From the NCBI RefSeq assembly GCF_000626715.1, contig NZ_AQRA01000012.1, forward strand, positions 1 through 64,000: a stretch of DNA of 64,000 nucleotides, read 5' to 3'. The notes below the pieces were generated by a model, which was not told the DNA's origin, ran no database searches, and saw nothing but the letters and a program-made list of their open reading frames with translations. This document shows, one piece after another, positions 19,305-28,979 of the stretch (position 1 is the stretch's first letter; the number at the start of each line of letters is the position of its first letter). A program made the position numbers and the translations under genes. The DNA is from Aquimarina atlantica (lineage in GTDB: Bacteria; Bacteroidota; Bacteroidia; Flavobacteriales; Flavobacteriaceae).

Positions 19305-21680
19305 ATGAAGAAACAACTTGTATACCTATTTTGTCTATTTTGTCTTGGAAGTTATGCTCAGGAAAAATTTTCAATAAGTGGATATGTAAAAGACAATCTT
19401 TCTGGTGAAAAACTACTGGGAGTTAATATTATTATTGATAATACATACGGAACTACCACAAACGACTATGGTTTTTATTCTATACATCTAAAAAAAGGCA
19501 TTCACCAAATTGAAATTAGCTATTTAGGATATAAAACTATTAGTAAAGAGATTAGCATAACGGGTAATCAGAAAATAGATTTTGATCTTACCGAAGAATT
19601 AGCAGAATTAGATGAGATTGTGATTTCTTCTAATACAACTCGAAAAAACATCGAATCGATCGAAATGAGTGTGATTTCCTTAAAAGGAGAAACCATCAAA
19701 AAGCTACCTGCCATACTTGGTGAACCAGATGTGTTAAAATCACTTCAATTATTACCCGGTGTGTCCAGTGTTAATGAAGCTTCTTCTGGGTTTAATGTAA
19801 GAGGTGGATCTGTTGATCAAAACCTTATCCTTCTTGACGAAGCCACTATTTATAACGCCTCTCATCTGTTTGGTTTTTTCTCTGTCTTTAATTCTAATGC
19901 TATTAAAAATGCAAAGCTATACAAAGGAGGAATCCCATCAATATATGGAGGAAGATTATCGTCGGTACTAGATATTAAACAACGAGAAGGCAACACTAAA
20001 GATTTTGGCGGAGAAATAGGAGTTGGTTTAATTTCGGCAAAAGCACTGATAGAAGGGCCAATATTAAAAGGCAATAAAGAAGAAGCTTCTGGAAGTTATA
20101 TGCTAGCAGGTAGAAGGTCATATATTGATTTGTTTACTTTTCTTACTGATGATTTTAAAAATAGTTCGCTTTTTTTCTATGACCTAAACCTTAAATCGAA
20201 TTACAATATTGGCACAAACAACCGTCTATTTTTATCGGGATATTTTGGCAGGGATAAATTCGAACTAGATAAATTTTTAGGAACCATCTGGGGAAACACA
20301 TCAGCATCTTTACGCTGGACTAGTATTCTTAATGAAAAACTTTTTTTGCAAACTTCTGCTATCTATAGTAATTACGATTACAACCTTGATAATTTGAGAA
20401 CAGGATCCGAGTTTAGATGGAAATCCAGTATTACTAACTATAATTTTAAACCAAGGTTATCCTGGTTTATCAATAACAATAATACTCTTAAAACAGGTAT
20501 CGATGTTACGTATTACAATTTCAAACCAGGAAAAATATCCCCTTTTAAAGGTTCTACTATTAATGAAGAAGAATTTAGTCAGAAATTTGGTTTAGAAAAT
20601 GGTATTTATGCCGATTTAAAACAAAAGCTTTCTGATGATTTAAGTTTACAATATGGTGTACGTTGGTCAAACTTCTCAAGATTAGGAAAGGAAGATATTC
20701 GTGAATATAATACAGGAAATCCTCTAACCTATAACGCTGAACAGGATATCTATGAAGAAAATGAAGTTACACAGGTCACAAATTATGGTTCTGGAAAACG
20801 TATCAAAACATTTAATGGTTTAGAACCTAGAATTTCTATTCGGTACCTCTTAAACGAATCTAATTCTTTAAAACTAAGTTATAATAAAATGTATCAATAT
20901 TTACATCTTATTTCTAATACTACTTCTCCTACTCCTCTAGATATATGGTCTCCCAGTGGCCCATATTTATCACCACAATCAGCAGATCAGCTCGCACTTG
21001 GGTATTTTAAATCTTTTAAAAAGGGGAAATATGACCTTAGTCTAGAAGCTTATTATAAAAAACTAAAAGACGTAACCGATTTTATTGATGGAGCAGACCT
21101 TCTATTTACCGAAGAAATAGAAACTCAGGTTGTACAAGGAAAAGGAAGAGCTTATGGATTAGAAGTACAACTTAATAAAAACGAAGGAAAGCTTACGGGA
21201 TGGTTGAGCTATACTCTTGCTCGTTCTGAAAACAAAGTACTGGGTGTTAACAATAATAAGTACTACCCCAACAACAGTGATCAATTACACGAACTAAACC
21301 TAGTTGGTTTTTATAAACTTAATAGTAGATGGGATTTTGGGGTAAATTTCATTTTTGGCTCAGGAAGACCCGTTACTTACCCCACAGGACGGTATACACA
21401 AAATGGACTAGTGGTAGCCGATTATAACAATAGAAATGGCAATCGATTACCTACATATCACAGGTTAGATATTTCGGCAACATTAAATCCCAAAAAAGGT
21501 AAAAAAGGAAAATGGATTTTCAGTATTGTTAATCTGTATAACAGGCAAAATGCAGCCTCGATCTATTTCAATGAAATTGGCGAAACTAACAACGTAGAAA
21601 TAGCTACAGGAATGACACAAGCAACCAAATTATCATTCTTTGGGATCGTACCTAGTATATCATACGAATTCAAATTTTAA
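19305..21680 (+). CDS. TonB-dependent receptor with carboxypeptidase-like regulatory domain
   Basis: A 791-residue outer-membrane receptor: signal peptide (residues 1-18, ending GSYAQ), a CarboxypepD_reg-like domain (about 22-110, GEKLLGVNIIIDNTYGTTTNDYGFYSI), a plug domain (EPDVLKSLQLLPGVSS, FNVRGGSVDQNLILLDEATIYN) and a beta-barrel ending in SYEFKF. I start at ATG 19305; the TTG seven codons upstream would place charged residues before the signal peptide. It leads a four-gene operon with the DUF4249 lipoprotein 11 bases later. The ligand is unknown. No STN domain is visible. Confidence 0.93.
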   Translation: MKKQLVYLFCLFCLGSYAQEKFSISGYVKDNLSGEKLLGVNIIIDNTYGTTTNDYGFYSIHLKKGIHQIEISYLGYKTISKEISITGNQKIDFDLTEELAELDEIVISSNTTRKNIESIEMSVISLKGETIKKLPAILGEPDVLKSLQLLPGVSSVNEASSGFNVRGGSVDQNLILLDEATIYNASHLFGFFSVFNSNAIKNAKLYKGGIPSIYGGRLSSVLDIKQREGNTKDFGGEIGVGLISAKALIEGPILKGNKEEASGSYMLAGRRSYIDLFTFLTDDFKNSSLFFYDLNLKSNYNIGTNNRLFLSGYFGRDKFELDKFLGTIWGNTSASLRWTSILNEKLFLQTSAIYSNYDYNLDNLRTGSEFRWKSSITNYNFKPRLSWFINNNNTLKTGIDVTYYNFKPGKISPFKGSTINEEEFSQKFGLENGIYADLKQKLSDDLSLQYGVRWSNFSRLGKEDIREYNTGNPLTYNAEQDIYEENEVTQVTNYGSGKRIKTFNGLEPRISIRYLLNESNSLKLSYNKMYQYLHLISNTTSPTPLDIWSPSGPYLSPQSADQLALGYFKSFKKGKYDLSLEAYYKKLKDVTDFIDGADLLFTEEIETQVVQGKGRAYGLEVQLNKNEGKLTGWLSYTLARSENKVLGVNNNKYYPNNSDQLHELNLVGFYKLNSRWDFGVNFIFGSGRPVTYPTGRYTQNGLVVADYNNRNGNRLPTYHRLDISATLNPKKGKKGKWIFSIVNLYNRQNAASIYFNEIGETNNVEIATGMTQATKLSFFGIVPSISYEFKF

Positions 21681-21691
21681 AAATTATTAGC

Positions 21692-22561
21692 ATGAAAAAT
21701 ATAATCACCATACTGCTCACATTATTAATTATAATCGTTTCTTCCTGTGAAACAGATGTTACCAATGATATCTCCCTAGTCGAAACACCCCCTCGACTAG
21801 TAATTGATGGAGGCTTAGAGCGAAATATCAAAACTCCCGTCACCACACAACAAATAAGATTACTAACTACAGCCCCCTTTTTATCTAATAAAGACTTTCC
21901 GTTTGTTAGTGACGCCCAGGTTACGATATCCGATGGCACGAATTCCTGGGTTTTTGAACATACAAACAATGGATTTTATGAAAACTCAGACATACTCCCA
22001 GAAATTGGAAACACCTACACTATTACAATCTTATGGAAAGGAGAAACCTATCAAGGAACTGATATGTTACTGGCAGAAGTGCCCAGATTTGATAAGTTTT
22101 ATTATGAGTTTGAAGAAGAAACTGTTTTTGCAGACGAAGGATACTATGTAAAATTTGATACAACCGATCCTATTAATGTTCAAAATTTTTACCATTACAG
22201 ACTCTTCAAAAATAATGAGTTCGTTACCGTTCCTGACCCTGGGAATAGCCAAGTACTAATCGTATCTGATGAATTTTTTGATGGGAAACAACGTATTGGG
22301 GTTAAACCTAACGAAGATATCTTTTTTGAAATTGGGGATATAGCAACCGCTCAACAATTATCAATATCAGAACCTTATTTTGATTACCTTAAAGAATTAT
22401 TTACTCAAACTGGAAATTTAGGAAATCCAATAGTCGGTAATCCTCCTCCGGCATCAATACGAGGAAATTTGATAAATTTAGACAATAGTAGCAATCGTGC
22501 CCTTGGGTATTTTTATGTGATAGATGTAGAAGAAGATACTGTAACCATTACTGAAAACTAA
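21692..22561 (+). CDS. DUF4249 family lipoprotein
   Basis: A 289-residue lipoprotein with the lipobox IVSSC (Cys19). DUF4249 proteins are nearly always encoded beside TonB-dependent receptors in Bacteroidota and are thought to be surface-associated partners of them. Family features include ETPPRLVIDGGLE near the N terminus, an Ig-like first domain (AQVTISDGTNSW, NGFYENSD), NTYTITILWKGETYQG and a C-terminal RGNLIN segment. It sits tightly between the receptor (11 bases) and the histidine kinase (11 bases). Confidence 0.88.
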   Translation: MKNIITILLTLLIIIVSSCETDVTNDISLVETPPRLVIDGGLERNIKTPVTTQQIRLLTTAPFLSNKDFPFVSDAQVTISDGTNSWVFEHTNNGFYENSDILPEIGNTYTITILWKGETYQGTDMLLAEVPRFDKFYYEFEEETVFADEGYYVKFDTTDPINVQNFYHYRLFKNNEFVTVPDPGNSQVLIVSDEFFDGKQRIGVKPNEDIFFEIGDIATAQQLSISEPYFDYLKELFTQTGNLGNPIVGNPPPASIRGNLINLDNSSNRALGYFYVIDVEEDTVTITEN

Positions 22562-22572
22562 AATAGTATACA

Positions 22573-23610
22573 TTGAAAAGTAACAGAGTATATTTTTATC
22601 TACTTATCATTCTTTTGTTGAATGCTCTTCATCTTATTGGTGAAATCTATGCCGATGGTCTAGAAGAAGGTATCATTGAAACTTTAATCCTGTTACCTGT
22701 GAGTTTTTCTTTTACTTTATTTGTTTTTTGGTCAAGGCTGTATATCAAAAACACCATTGCAAATAAAATTATAAGAGGTGGAAACAAAGTACACTTTTTA
22801 AGTTTTTGGGCTATTGTTATTACACTCAAAACTCTAGTGCTTACTTTTATTTTAAAAGGGTTGAGTTCTTATTTTTTCAATGATGATGAAGGCCCCGAAC
22901 CTTTCTTTGATTTAGCGTTTTGGGCAGTATTACTTGCCTGTTTTTCTATAATCGTATTTGTATATTTTATTGAGATTTTTCTTGAATCTCAAAAAGAAAA
23001 ACAAGATATTAAAGTAAAACTAACTCAATACCAAAGCGAAAAATCTATAGCTCAATATTTAGCTCTAAAAAAACAGTTAAACCCCCACTTTCTTTTTAAT
23101 AGTTTTAATAGCCTCCTGGGCTTAATTAGTATTGACAGCAAAAAGGCCGAATATTTTTTGCAGGAGCTGTCTAATATCTACAGGTATAATTTAACCCAAA
23201 GCGAAGAAGTTGTAGTAACTTTAAGAAAAGAACTTAAACTAATATACTCCTATATGTCCTTGCAAAAAATAAGGTTTGGAGAACATATAACTCTCGAAGA
23301 TCATATCGAAGAAGCTAAACTTAATTTTTTACTACCTCCTATGACTTTAGAATTGTTACTAGAGAATGCTATAAAGCATAATATCATCGAAAGCAATAAA
23401 CCGCTAAAAATATCTATCATAAGTGAAGGTAATAGTATTAAAGTAATGAATAACTTTCAGCCTAAAAATCATCATTATGAAAAATCATTAGGAATAGGGT
23501 TAAAAAATCTAATCAATCAATATAAAATGCTGCATCCAGAGGTTCCGCATTTTAAAATAATCAATGGTAATTATATAGCTTATATTCCTTTAATAGAACC
23601 TGAATTATGA
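22573..23610 (+). CDS. LytS/YehU-type sensor histidine kinase
   Basis: A 345-residue membrane kinase with four predicted transmembrane helices in the first about 140 residues. The His_kinase domain follows, with the phosphoacceptor in NPHFLFNSFN (His near residue 173), then an HATPase region (LLPPMTLELLLENAIKHNI, GIGLKNLINQY). Start codon is TTG at 22573, the only candidate near the first helix. The last four bases overlap the start of the response regulator (ATGA). Being co-transcribed with the receptor and DUF4249 genes, it probably senses a signal linked to that uptake system. Confidence 0.92.
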   Translation: MKSNRVYFYLLIILLLNALHLIGEIYADGLEEGIIETLILLPVSFSFTLFVFWSRLYIKNTIANKIIRGGNKVHFLSFWAIVITLKTLVLTFILKGLSSYFFNDDEGPEPFFDLAFWAVLLACFSIIVFVYFIEIFLESQKEKQDIKVKLTQYQSEKSIAQYLALKKQLNPHFLFNSFNSLLGLISIDSKKAEYFLQELSNIYRYNLTQSEEVVVTLRKELKLIYSYMSLQKIRFGEHITLEDHIEEAKLNFLLPPMTLELLLENAIKHNIIESNKPLKISIISEGNSIKVMNNFQPKNHHYEKSLGIGLKNLINQYKMLHPEVPHFKIINGNYIAYIPLIEPEL

Positions 23611-24353
23611 TAAAAAGTATTATTATAGAAGACGAAAGTATTGCTGCCATTAGATTACAAAACTTAATTCAGGAAGTTAATGATCAAATTATAATCACAA
23701 AAGTACTTTCTTCTGTAAACGAATCTATACACTATCTATCTACAGAAAATCCCGATCTCATTTTTTTAGATATTAATTTATCTGACGGGTATTCTTTTGA
23801 AATTTTTAAAATACTGGATATTAACGTTCCTATAATATTTACCACCGCATACTCTGAATATGCTATCAAAGCTTTTGAACAAAATAGTATTGATTATCTT
23901 TTAAAGCCAGTTACCAAAGAAACCCTTCAACGTAGTATAAATAAGTTTTTTTTACTGAATAAGAAACAGCTTCCGGCATATAAAGATTTGTTTTTGCACA
24001 CTGAACATGAATACAAAAAGAGATTTTTGGTAAAGATGAATACCCATTTAAAAACAATAGATATTAATCAGGTTGCCTATTTTTATACAGACGAAAAATT
24101 AACTTTCATTAAACTATGGGATGGCAAGAAAATACCTATCGATTTTTCTTTAAAAAAACTAGAACAAGAGTTAAATCCGTTAGATTTTTTTAGAATCAAC
24201 AGAAAATATATCGTTCATTTAAAATCTATCGGAGAAATGTATTACTCTTCGAAGTCGAGGATAAAAATAGCTTTAAAGCCTGCGTCTCATGAAAGTAATA
24301 TATTTGTTGCTATTGAAAAGTTAGGGAAATTTAAAAAATGGCTTTCGATTTAA
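23607..24353 (+). CDS. LytTR family response regulator
   Basis: A 248-residue regulator with a receiver domain (phosphoacceptor Asp55 in DLIFLDINLSDG; conserved Thr in IIFTTAYSEYA and Lys in DYLLKPV) and a C-terminal LytTR DNA-binding domain (KRFLVKMNTHLKTIDINQV, DFFRINRKYIVHLKSI). It partners with the overlapping kinase gene. Likely targets are its own operon and other uptake genes, which is inference. The gene runs convergently with the LPS-kinase-like gene, 16 bases away, with no visible terminator between. Confidence 0.93.
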   Translation: MIKSIIIEDESIAAIRLQNLIQEVNDQIIITKVLSSVNESIHYLSTENPDLIFLDINLSDGYSFEIFKILDINVPIIFTTAYSEYAIKAFEQNSIDYLLKPVTKETLQRSINKFFLLNKKQLPAYKDLFLHTEHEYKKRFLVKMNTHLKTIDINQVAYFYTDEKLTFIKLWDGKKIPIDFSLKKLEQELNPLDFFRINRKYIVHLKSIGEMYYSSKSRIKIALKPASHESNIFVAIEKLGKFKKWLSI

Positions 24354-24369
24354 TCGTAACTATTCATTT

Positions 24370-25149
24370 TTAATGCTCTCTATATTTTTTCTTCCAGAAA
24401 AATATTTTTCTTTTCAAGGCTATTTTATCATGATATTTCTTTTGAAATGCTTCAGTAAGTCCCCACATAGTTTGATATAACGTTGATTCGTCCTCACCGG
24501 TTAATTTAGCATATTCATTAGACATGATTGCAACCATTTCCTTTTTTGGAGTTAATCTCGAAAAATTACGAATCCTGGTTTCCATATCTAAATCTCTAAA
24601 TTCCATCCTATTAAGGTCTACCAAATAAAAATCATATCCTGCACTTGTCTTTACGATTAGAGTATTCCCGGGAGAATGATCTAAAAACAGGATTCCTTTT
24701 TCATGAAGATCATATGTAAATCTTGTAAAAGCTCTTAAAATAGCTTCGTGATCTGGATAATCTGGCTCGTGTACCAATTCGCGATAGGTAAGGTCATAAT
24801 TAAGCAATTCACTAACATAATAGCTTTTTCTAAATAAAAAAAAGGTAGTATATAGATCATAGGCTAATGGGAATGGAGTTTTTATTCCTAGTTCTAATAA
24901 CCTATTGGCATAATTATAGGATCTTTCTGCTTTTGATTTTCTAAAGAATCGATATACAACCTGATTTATAAAATTAGGAACCTTGAATGATTTGATAGTA
25001 TACTTTTTGCCTTCAATCTCTACAATTTTTATAACATTGCGTTCTGCATCTCCCAATACCTCATGATAATCATCAAAATGTGCTATTGTTTTCTGCACTT
25101 CGGTTTCAACCGATTTGTATTTTGGATGTATGATAAATTTACGTTGCAT
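24370..25149 (-). CDS. Lipopolysaccharide kinase InaA/WaaP-like protein
   Basis: A 259-residue protein with an eukaryotic-kinase-like fold of the Kdo/heptose kinase type. The catalytic loop is LFLDHSPGNTLIV (Asp then Asn) and the metal-binding Asp is in FYLVDLNRMEF; the N-terminal KKYTIKSFKVPNF carries a candidate ATP-binding Lys. Such enzymes phosphorylate inner-core sugars of LPS. Position next to a GT4 and another sugar transferase, all on the minus strand, supports that. The exact substrate is unresolved. Confidence 0.85.
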   Translation of the reverse strand: MQRKFIIHPKYKSVETEVQKTIAHFDDYHEVLGDAERNVIKIVEIEGKKYTIKSFKVPNFINQVVYRFFRKSKAERSYNYANRLLELGIKTPFPLAYDLYTTFFLFRKSYYVSELLNYDLTYRELVHEPDYPDHEAILRAFTRFTYDLHEKGILFLDHSPGNTLIVKTSAGYDFYLVDLNRMEFRDLDMETRIRNFSRLTPKKEMVAIMSNEYAKLTGEDESTLYQTMWGLTEAFQKKYHDKIALKRKIFFWKKKYREH

Positions 25150-25256
25150 TCTTTATGTATAATAATCTAAACAAAAGTATTTTTTTGATACGGTTCCTCG
25201 ATAATTAGTATTCTGGGGGATAAGACAAGCTTATACACTTAGGTACTTAATATAAA

Positions 25257-26312
25257 TCACATCAAAGATTTGTATATTTCATTGTATTCTAACGCTGCTG
25301 TTTGCCAACTAAATTTTTCTAATTGGGTTTTAATTTTTTCCTCCATCACATATCTATTAGATTCAAAATAGGCAATTTTTGTTAAAAATACATCAGCCAT
25401 ATATTCAGGTCCTAATTCTTCCCAATAAAAACATGCTTCTCCTCCTATTTCGGGTAGCGAGGTTTTATTATAAAGAAAAATAGGCTTATTAAAGTTTAAT
25501 GCTTCAACCACTGGTAATCCAAATCCCTCTCTAGAAGAAGGAAATACAAAAGCAAAACAATTAGTAAACAGTTCTATTTTTGTTTCTTCGGATACAACAC
25601 CTTTTAAAAAGACTCTATTTTCCAGCTTATTTTCTTGAATTATTTTTTTTAAATGTAACACATAATCACTACTACCTTTTCCTGCAAGAATGAGTTTAAA
25701 TTTTTCTGGAATGTGGTTCATCATTAAAATAAGCTTCTCCAGGTTTTTGTATGGTCTCATTTCCGTAATACAAAAAAGATAGTCATCTGTACTCTCACCT
25801 TGATCAACTAACAAGGTTTCTTTTAAAGAATTACCATTATAGATTACTTTTTGCGTTTTTGATGCAGTAACATTAAAATGTTTATTCACCTCATCTTTGG
25901 TAAAGTGTGATACAAACACAAGTACTTGGGCTCTATCTATCTTTTTTTGAATAAAATCCTTCGTTTTCTGATCTATGGTATCCTCATACATAAAATTAAT
26001 ATCATGAATGGTTAAAACGTATGGGATTTTCTTATTTGAAGGTTCAATTTTACTTAGCTGGTTAGTAGAATGAAATATATAATTACGACCAAAGATGCCC
26101 AACTGGCGATGTATTGAATAATAGTATTTAACAAAAATATTCTTCTGATTAAATATTGATTTATAACCTCCTTTTTTGGGGGTATAGAAAACATAATTCA
26201 AATCAGTATCAATAGATGAAAAAGCTTTTGACAGATGATACGAAAATTGCCCAAAACCTTTATTTAAGTTTTTTAAGTAATGAAAATCTACAAATACTCT
26301 TTTATTTTTCAC
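25257..26312 (-). CDS. Glycosyltransferase family 4
   Basis: A 351-residue GT-B transferase. The C-terminal half has the donor-binding EX7E motif in FPSSREGFGLPVVEAL, preceded by FVFPSS and followed by PIFLYNKTSLPEIGGEAC. The N terminus (VFVDFHYLKNLNKGFGQFSYHL) and VLTIHDINFMYED resemble mannosyl- or rhamnosyl-transferases. The start is GTG at 26312; no better in-frame codon exists nearby. It lies four bases from the next upstream gene (26317-27258), so they form an operon, probably for LPS core or a surface polysaccharide. Confidence 0.9.
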   Translation of the reverse strand: MKNKRVFVDFHYLKNLNKGFGQFSYHLSKAFSSIDTDLNYVFYTPKKGGYKSIFNQKNIFVKYYYSIHRQLGIFGRNYIFHSTNQLSKIEPSNKKIPYVLTIHDINFMYEDTIDQKTKDFIQKKIDRAQVLVFVSHFTKDEVNKHFNVTASKTQKVIYNGNSLKETLLVDQGESTDDYLFCITEMRPYKNLEKLILMMNHIPEKFKLILAGKGSSDYVLHLKKIIQENKLENRVFLKGVVSEETKIELFTNCFAFVFPSSREGFGLPVVEALNFNKPIFLYNKTSLPEIGGEACFYWEELGPEYMADVFLTKIAYFESNRYVMEEKIKTQLEKFSWQTAALEYNEIYKSLM

Positions 26313-26316
26313 CTTA

Positions 26317-27258
26317 TTATAAATTTAGAATTCTCTTTACCCAATTATCTACCAGATATTTTTGATAGATCTCATCTGGTATTTCTTCATATTTGTTTTC
26401 AAAAAAAGATTTAGGGATTTGAATATCATTTTTATCTATGATCAAGATATTATTTGGGTTATAAAAATCGTAGTTGGCAATTGCTGCATTGGTAGTTATT
26501 AGTTTTTTGCTGTTTCCTAAACTTTCAAAAACTCTAAACGACAGTCCATCTTGTCCTTCTCTATGAATATCTAAAAGTACATTAGAATGCGCCACTAACT
26601 CATTAACCTCTCTCATATTTATTCGTTCTGTAACGTATTCTACACTACTTTCAGATTCGATTTTCTTTTTCCCGAAACTAACAATTTTATAGGACACCCC
26701 TAACTCATCTAATTGTAGAGCAATATTATCTATAACTTTAGATCGTTTACTAAACGTACTTATATTAAAAACCTCTTGTTCTATTGATAGGTTATTTTTG
26801 TTTTCTTCAAAAATATAATTTGTTGCAAATTTAAAATTATGGTTTTTTGAATCATTGGGCTCAAAAGTATATACCTCATTAAAAAAAGGTGCTACTAATA
26901 ATATTTTTGGTATTCTTTCTATATTATCATTAAAAAATGCTGTCAAATCCTCTGTAAATGAACTTATATTTTTAATAATCTGAGGAAGTAAAAAATTAGC
27001 GTTAAGCATTAGGATTTTATCTTGTTTCCCAATCTCATTCAATCGCTTAAGAATTTCTTTATTTAAGTGATTCTTTTTTATATCATACTTAAAAAAAGTT
27101 TTCCCAATAAAATTAAAAATTCGATGAAAAACTGTAGGATACTGATACCTAAAAGTGTGAAAGTTTATATGATTAACTTCATATCCCTGCTTTTTTAGAC
27201 TCTTGGCAATTTCATCGTTAATCCCCAAAACATCAAGACTAATCAGTGTTATTTTCAT
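26317..27258 (-). CDS. Glycosyltransferase-like protein of a polysaccharide locus
   Basis: A 313-residue protein without a clean N-terminal signature. The C-terminal portion VLLDIHREGQDGLSFRVFES and KLITTNAAIANYDFYNPNN is typical of CgeB/Eps-type GT-B-like proteins found in LPS and capsule clusters of Bacteroidota. The N terminus MKITLISLDVLGINDEIAKSL fits a Rossmann start. It is the first gene of the minus-strand block that continues with the GT4 and the LPS-kinase-like gene. The donor sugar is unknown, and catalysis is not proven by motifs. Confidence 0.7.
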   Translation of the reverse strand: MKITLISLDVLGINDEIAKSLKKQGYEVNHINFHTFRYQYPTVFHRIFNFIGKTFFKYDIKKNHLNKEILKRLNEIGKQDKILMLNANFLLPQIIKNISSFTEDLTAFFNDNIERIPKILLVAPFFNEVYTFEPNDSKNHNFKFATNYIFEENKNNLSIEQEVFNISTFSKRSKVIDNIALQLDELGVSYKIVSFGKKKIESESSVEYVTERINMREVNELVAHSNVLLDIHREGQDGLSFRVFESLGNSKKLITTNAAIANYDFYNPNNILIIDKNDIQIPKSFFENKYEEIPDEIYQKYLVDNWVKRILNL

Positions 27259-27333
27259 ATTTCAAATAATAATAGAGACAAACTTACTAAAACTAAAGAA
27301 TCATATTGCTAAAAAAGTAATTTTTAAAATCAA

Positions 27334-27341
27334 TACATTTG
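27334..27341 (+). promoter_or_regulatory. Putative minus-7 box for the first methyltransferase
   Basis: TACATTTG matches TAnnTTTG, 26 bases before the ATG. A TTG lies 25 bases further upstream, slightly longer than the usual spacing. Confidence 0.3.
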
Positions 27342-27366
27342 TCAGCATTATATTAAAACCATTATA

Positions 27367-28029
27367 ATGAATTATCTATTTATCATCTTACTTATTGTAC
27401 TATTAGGGATTGCATTTCCCAAAATCCTCAAACTTATTAAACATAAGTCATTATACCCTTTTATGCCCTACAAATATAATTTTAGAAGAAGACGAATAAC
27501 TTTTTCTAAAACATTACAGTTGTTAAATGAACGAAATGCTAAAATATTGGTTGAAACAGGAACATCAAGAAATGGTCTTAAAGGAACTAAAACCGATGGT
27601 GGGGCAACAATTGTTTTTGGTAAATGGGCAAAAGAAAATAATGCAAAATTACATTCTGTAGATATTAGCAAAGATTCTGTGCAAGGGGCTCAGAAAGCAG
27701 TACAAGAAGAAAATTTGCAAGATAGTACAACGGTGCATCTGGGAGATTCGCTAGATTTTCTAAAGAATTTTAATGAATCTATCGACTTTTTGTACTTAGA
27801 TAGTTATGATTATTCAAAAACAGATATAGAGATTCAAAAGAAAAGTCAGGAGCATCACTTACAAGAATTTATCCTGGCCGAAGATAAACTACACGATAAA
27901 TCTATCGTTTTAATAGATGATTGCAGGCTTCCTGGTGGTGGTAAAGGAAAAACGGTTGTAGAGTATATGCTAAAAAAAGATTGGGAGATTTTAATTAATG
28001 CATATCAAATTTTATTAGTAAAAAAATAA
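27367..28029 (+). CDS. Membrane-anchored class I SAM-dependent methyltransferase
   Basis: A 220-residue protein with an N-terminal transmembrane helix (about residues 3-22) and a positively charged linker, then a Rossmann methyltransferase domain: motif I-like ILVETGTSRNG, an acidic strand end in LHSVDISKDS, DFLYLDSYDYS, and LIDDCRLPGGGKGKTV. This form (DD followed by a Gly-rich loop) resembles methyltransferases of polysaccharide loci (Methyltransf_24 type). Its place beside sugar transferases suggests O-methylation of a glycan, which is inference. Confidence 0.75.
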   Translation: MNYLFIILLIVLLGIAFPKILKLIKHKSLYPFMPYKYNFRRRRITFSKTLQLLNERNAKILVETGTSRNGLKGTKTDGGATIVFGKWAKENNAKLHSVDISKDSVQGAQKAVQEENLQDSTTVHLGDSLDFLKNFNESIDFLYLDSYDYSKTDIEIQKKSQEHHLQEFILAEDKLHDKSIVLIDDCRLPGGGKGKTVVEYMLKKDWEILINAYQILLVKK

Positions 28030-28106
28030 CCTTGTGTATAAAGTTTAAAGAAATTATTACACTTCGATTACCTATTACTAATTCATGTGATTTTAGTATA
28101 GATCGA

Positions 28107-28114
28107 TATATTTG
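28107..28114 (+). promoter_or_regulatory. Putative minus-7 box for the second methyltransferase
   Basis: TATATTTG matches TAnnTTTG, 92 bases before the ATG at 28207. The region between would be a long leader. No TTG at ideal spacing was found. Confidence 0.3.
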
Positions 28115-28206
28115 CATGATATTTAGTAATTGCACCCTAAACCAAAGTAATAATTTCTACAAAATGTAATTACAAGAATTATCATTAACCAAAAACATTT
28201 ATAGTA

Positions 28207-28848
28207 ATGGATTATGACAATAAACCCGAGGGATACTACAATAACATCAGAAATGAAATGTTTTCTTTTTTTCCGAAAGATGCAAAAACAGTATTAGATG
28301 TTGGTTGTGGAGAAGGTACTTTTGCTGCTTTTATTAAAGAAAAACACAATACTGAAACCTGGGGTATTGAATTGATGCCAGAGCATGGAAAAAAAGCCGA
28401 AAAAGTACTCGATAAAGTTTTTATTGGTGAATGTGAAAAATTTATTGATGAACTACCAGATAATCATTTTGATGCCATCTATTTTAATGATGTTTTAGAA
28501 CATCTTGTAGATCCATATTGGGTGCTAGAAAAAATAAAAAGTAAACTATCACAAAATGGTGTCATTATAAGTTCGATACCCAATATGAGATACCATAGTG
28601 CTTTAAAAAATCTAGTGCTTAAAAAGAATTGGGAATATGAAGAACACGGTATTATGGATAAAACGCACTTGCGATTCTTTACAGGTAAGAGTATTGCAAA
28701 TATGTATACGAGATTAGGGTATAAAATAGTACTTCATAAAGGTATCAATAAAACAAAATCTATTAAGCCATTTCTCTACAATATTCCTTTTCTATTTACA
28801 GCAATGGATATGAGATATCTGCAGTATGCCACAGTAGTTAAAAGGTAA
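28207..28848 (+). CDS. Class I SAM-dependent methyltransferase (Methyltransf_23 type)
   Basis: A 213-residue soluble methyltransferase. Motif I is VLDVGCGEGTFAAF, motif II-like acidic strand TWGIELMPEHG, motif III FDAIYFNDVLEHLVDPYWVL, and SSIPNMRYHSAL is the post-III region often seen in glycan-modifying enzymes. It probably acts with the surrounding LPS genes. A bidirectional terminator lies 70 bases downstream. Confidence 0.85.
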   Translation: MDYDNKPEGYYNNIRNEMFSFFPKDAKTVLDVGCGEGTFAAFIKEKHNTETWGIELMPEHGKKAEKVLDKVFIGECEKFIDELPDNHFDAIYFNDVLEHLVDPYWVLEKIKSKLSQNGVIISSIPNMRYHSALKNLVLKKNWEYEEHGIMDKTHLRFFTGKSIANMYTRLGYKIVLHKGINKTKSIKPFLYNIPFLFTAMDMRYLQYATVVKR

Positions 28849-28918
28849 GATCTAAAAAAGATATATACCCTAGATTTCTTTAGATAATGGTAATATCATA
28901 TTTTAGATACAAATTAAT

Positions 28919-28944
28919 AAAGGGCTCCACTGTCGGGGCCCTTT
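28919..28944. terminator. Bidirectional terminator between convergent genes
   Basis: Arms AAAGGGCTCC and GGGGCCCTTT form a 10-bp stem with one wobble pair and a six-base loop. It lies between the methyltransferase (plus) and the orphan lipoprotein (minus) and can serve both. Confidence 0.75.
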
Positions 28945-28979
28945 ATCTTTAGATAGATTTATTTTTAACACAAATCAAA

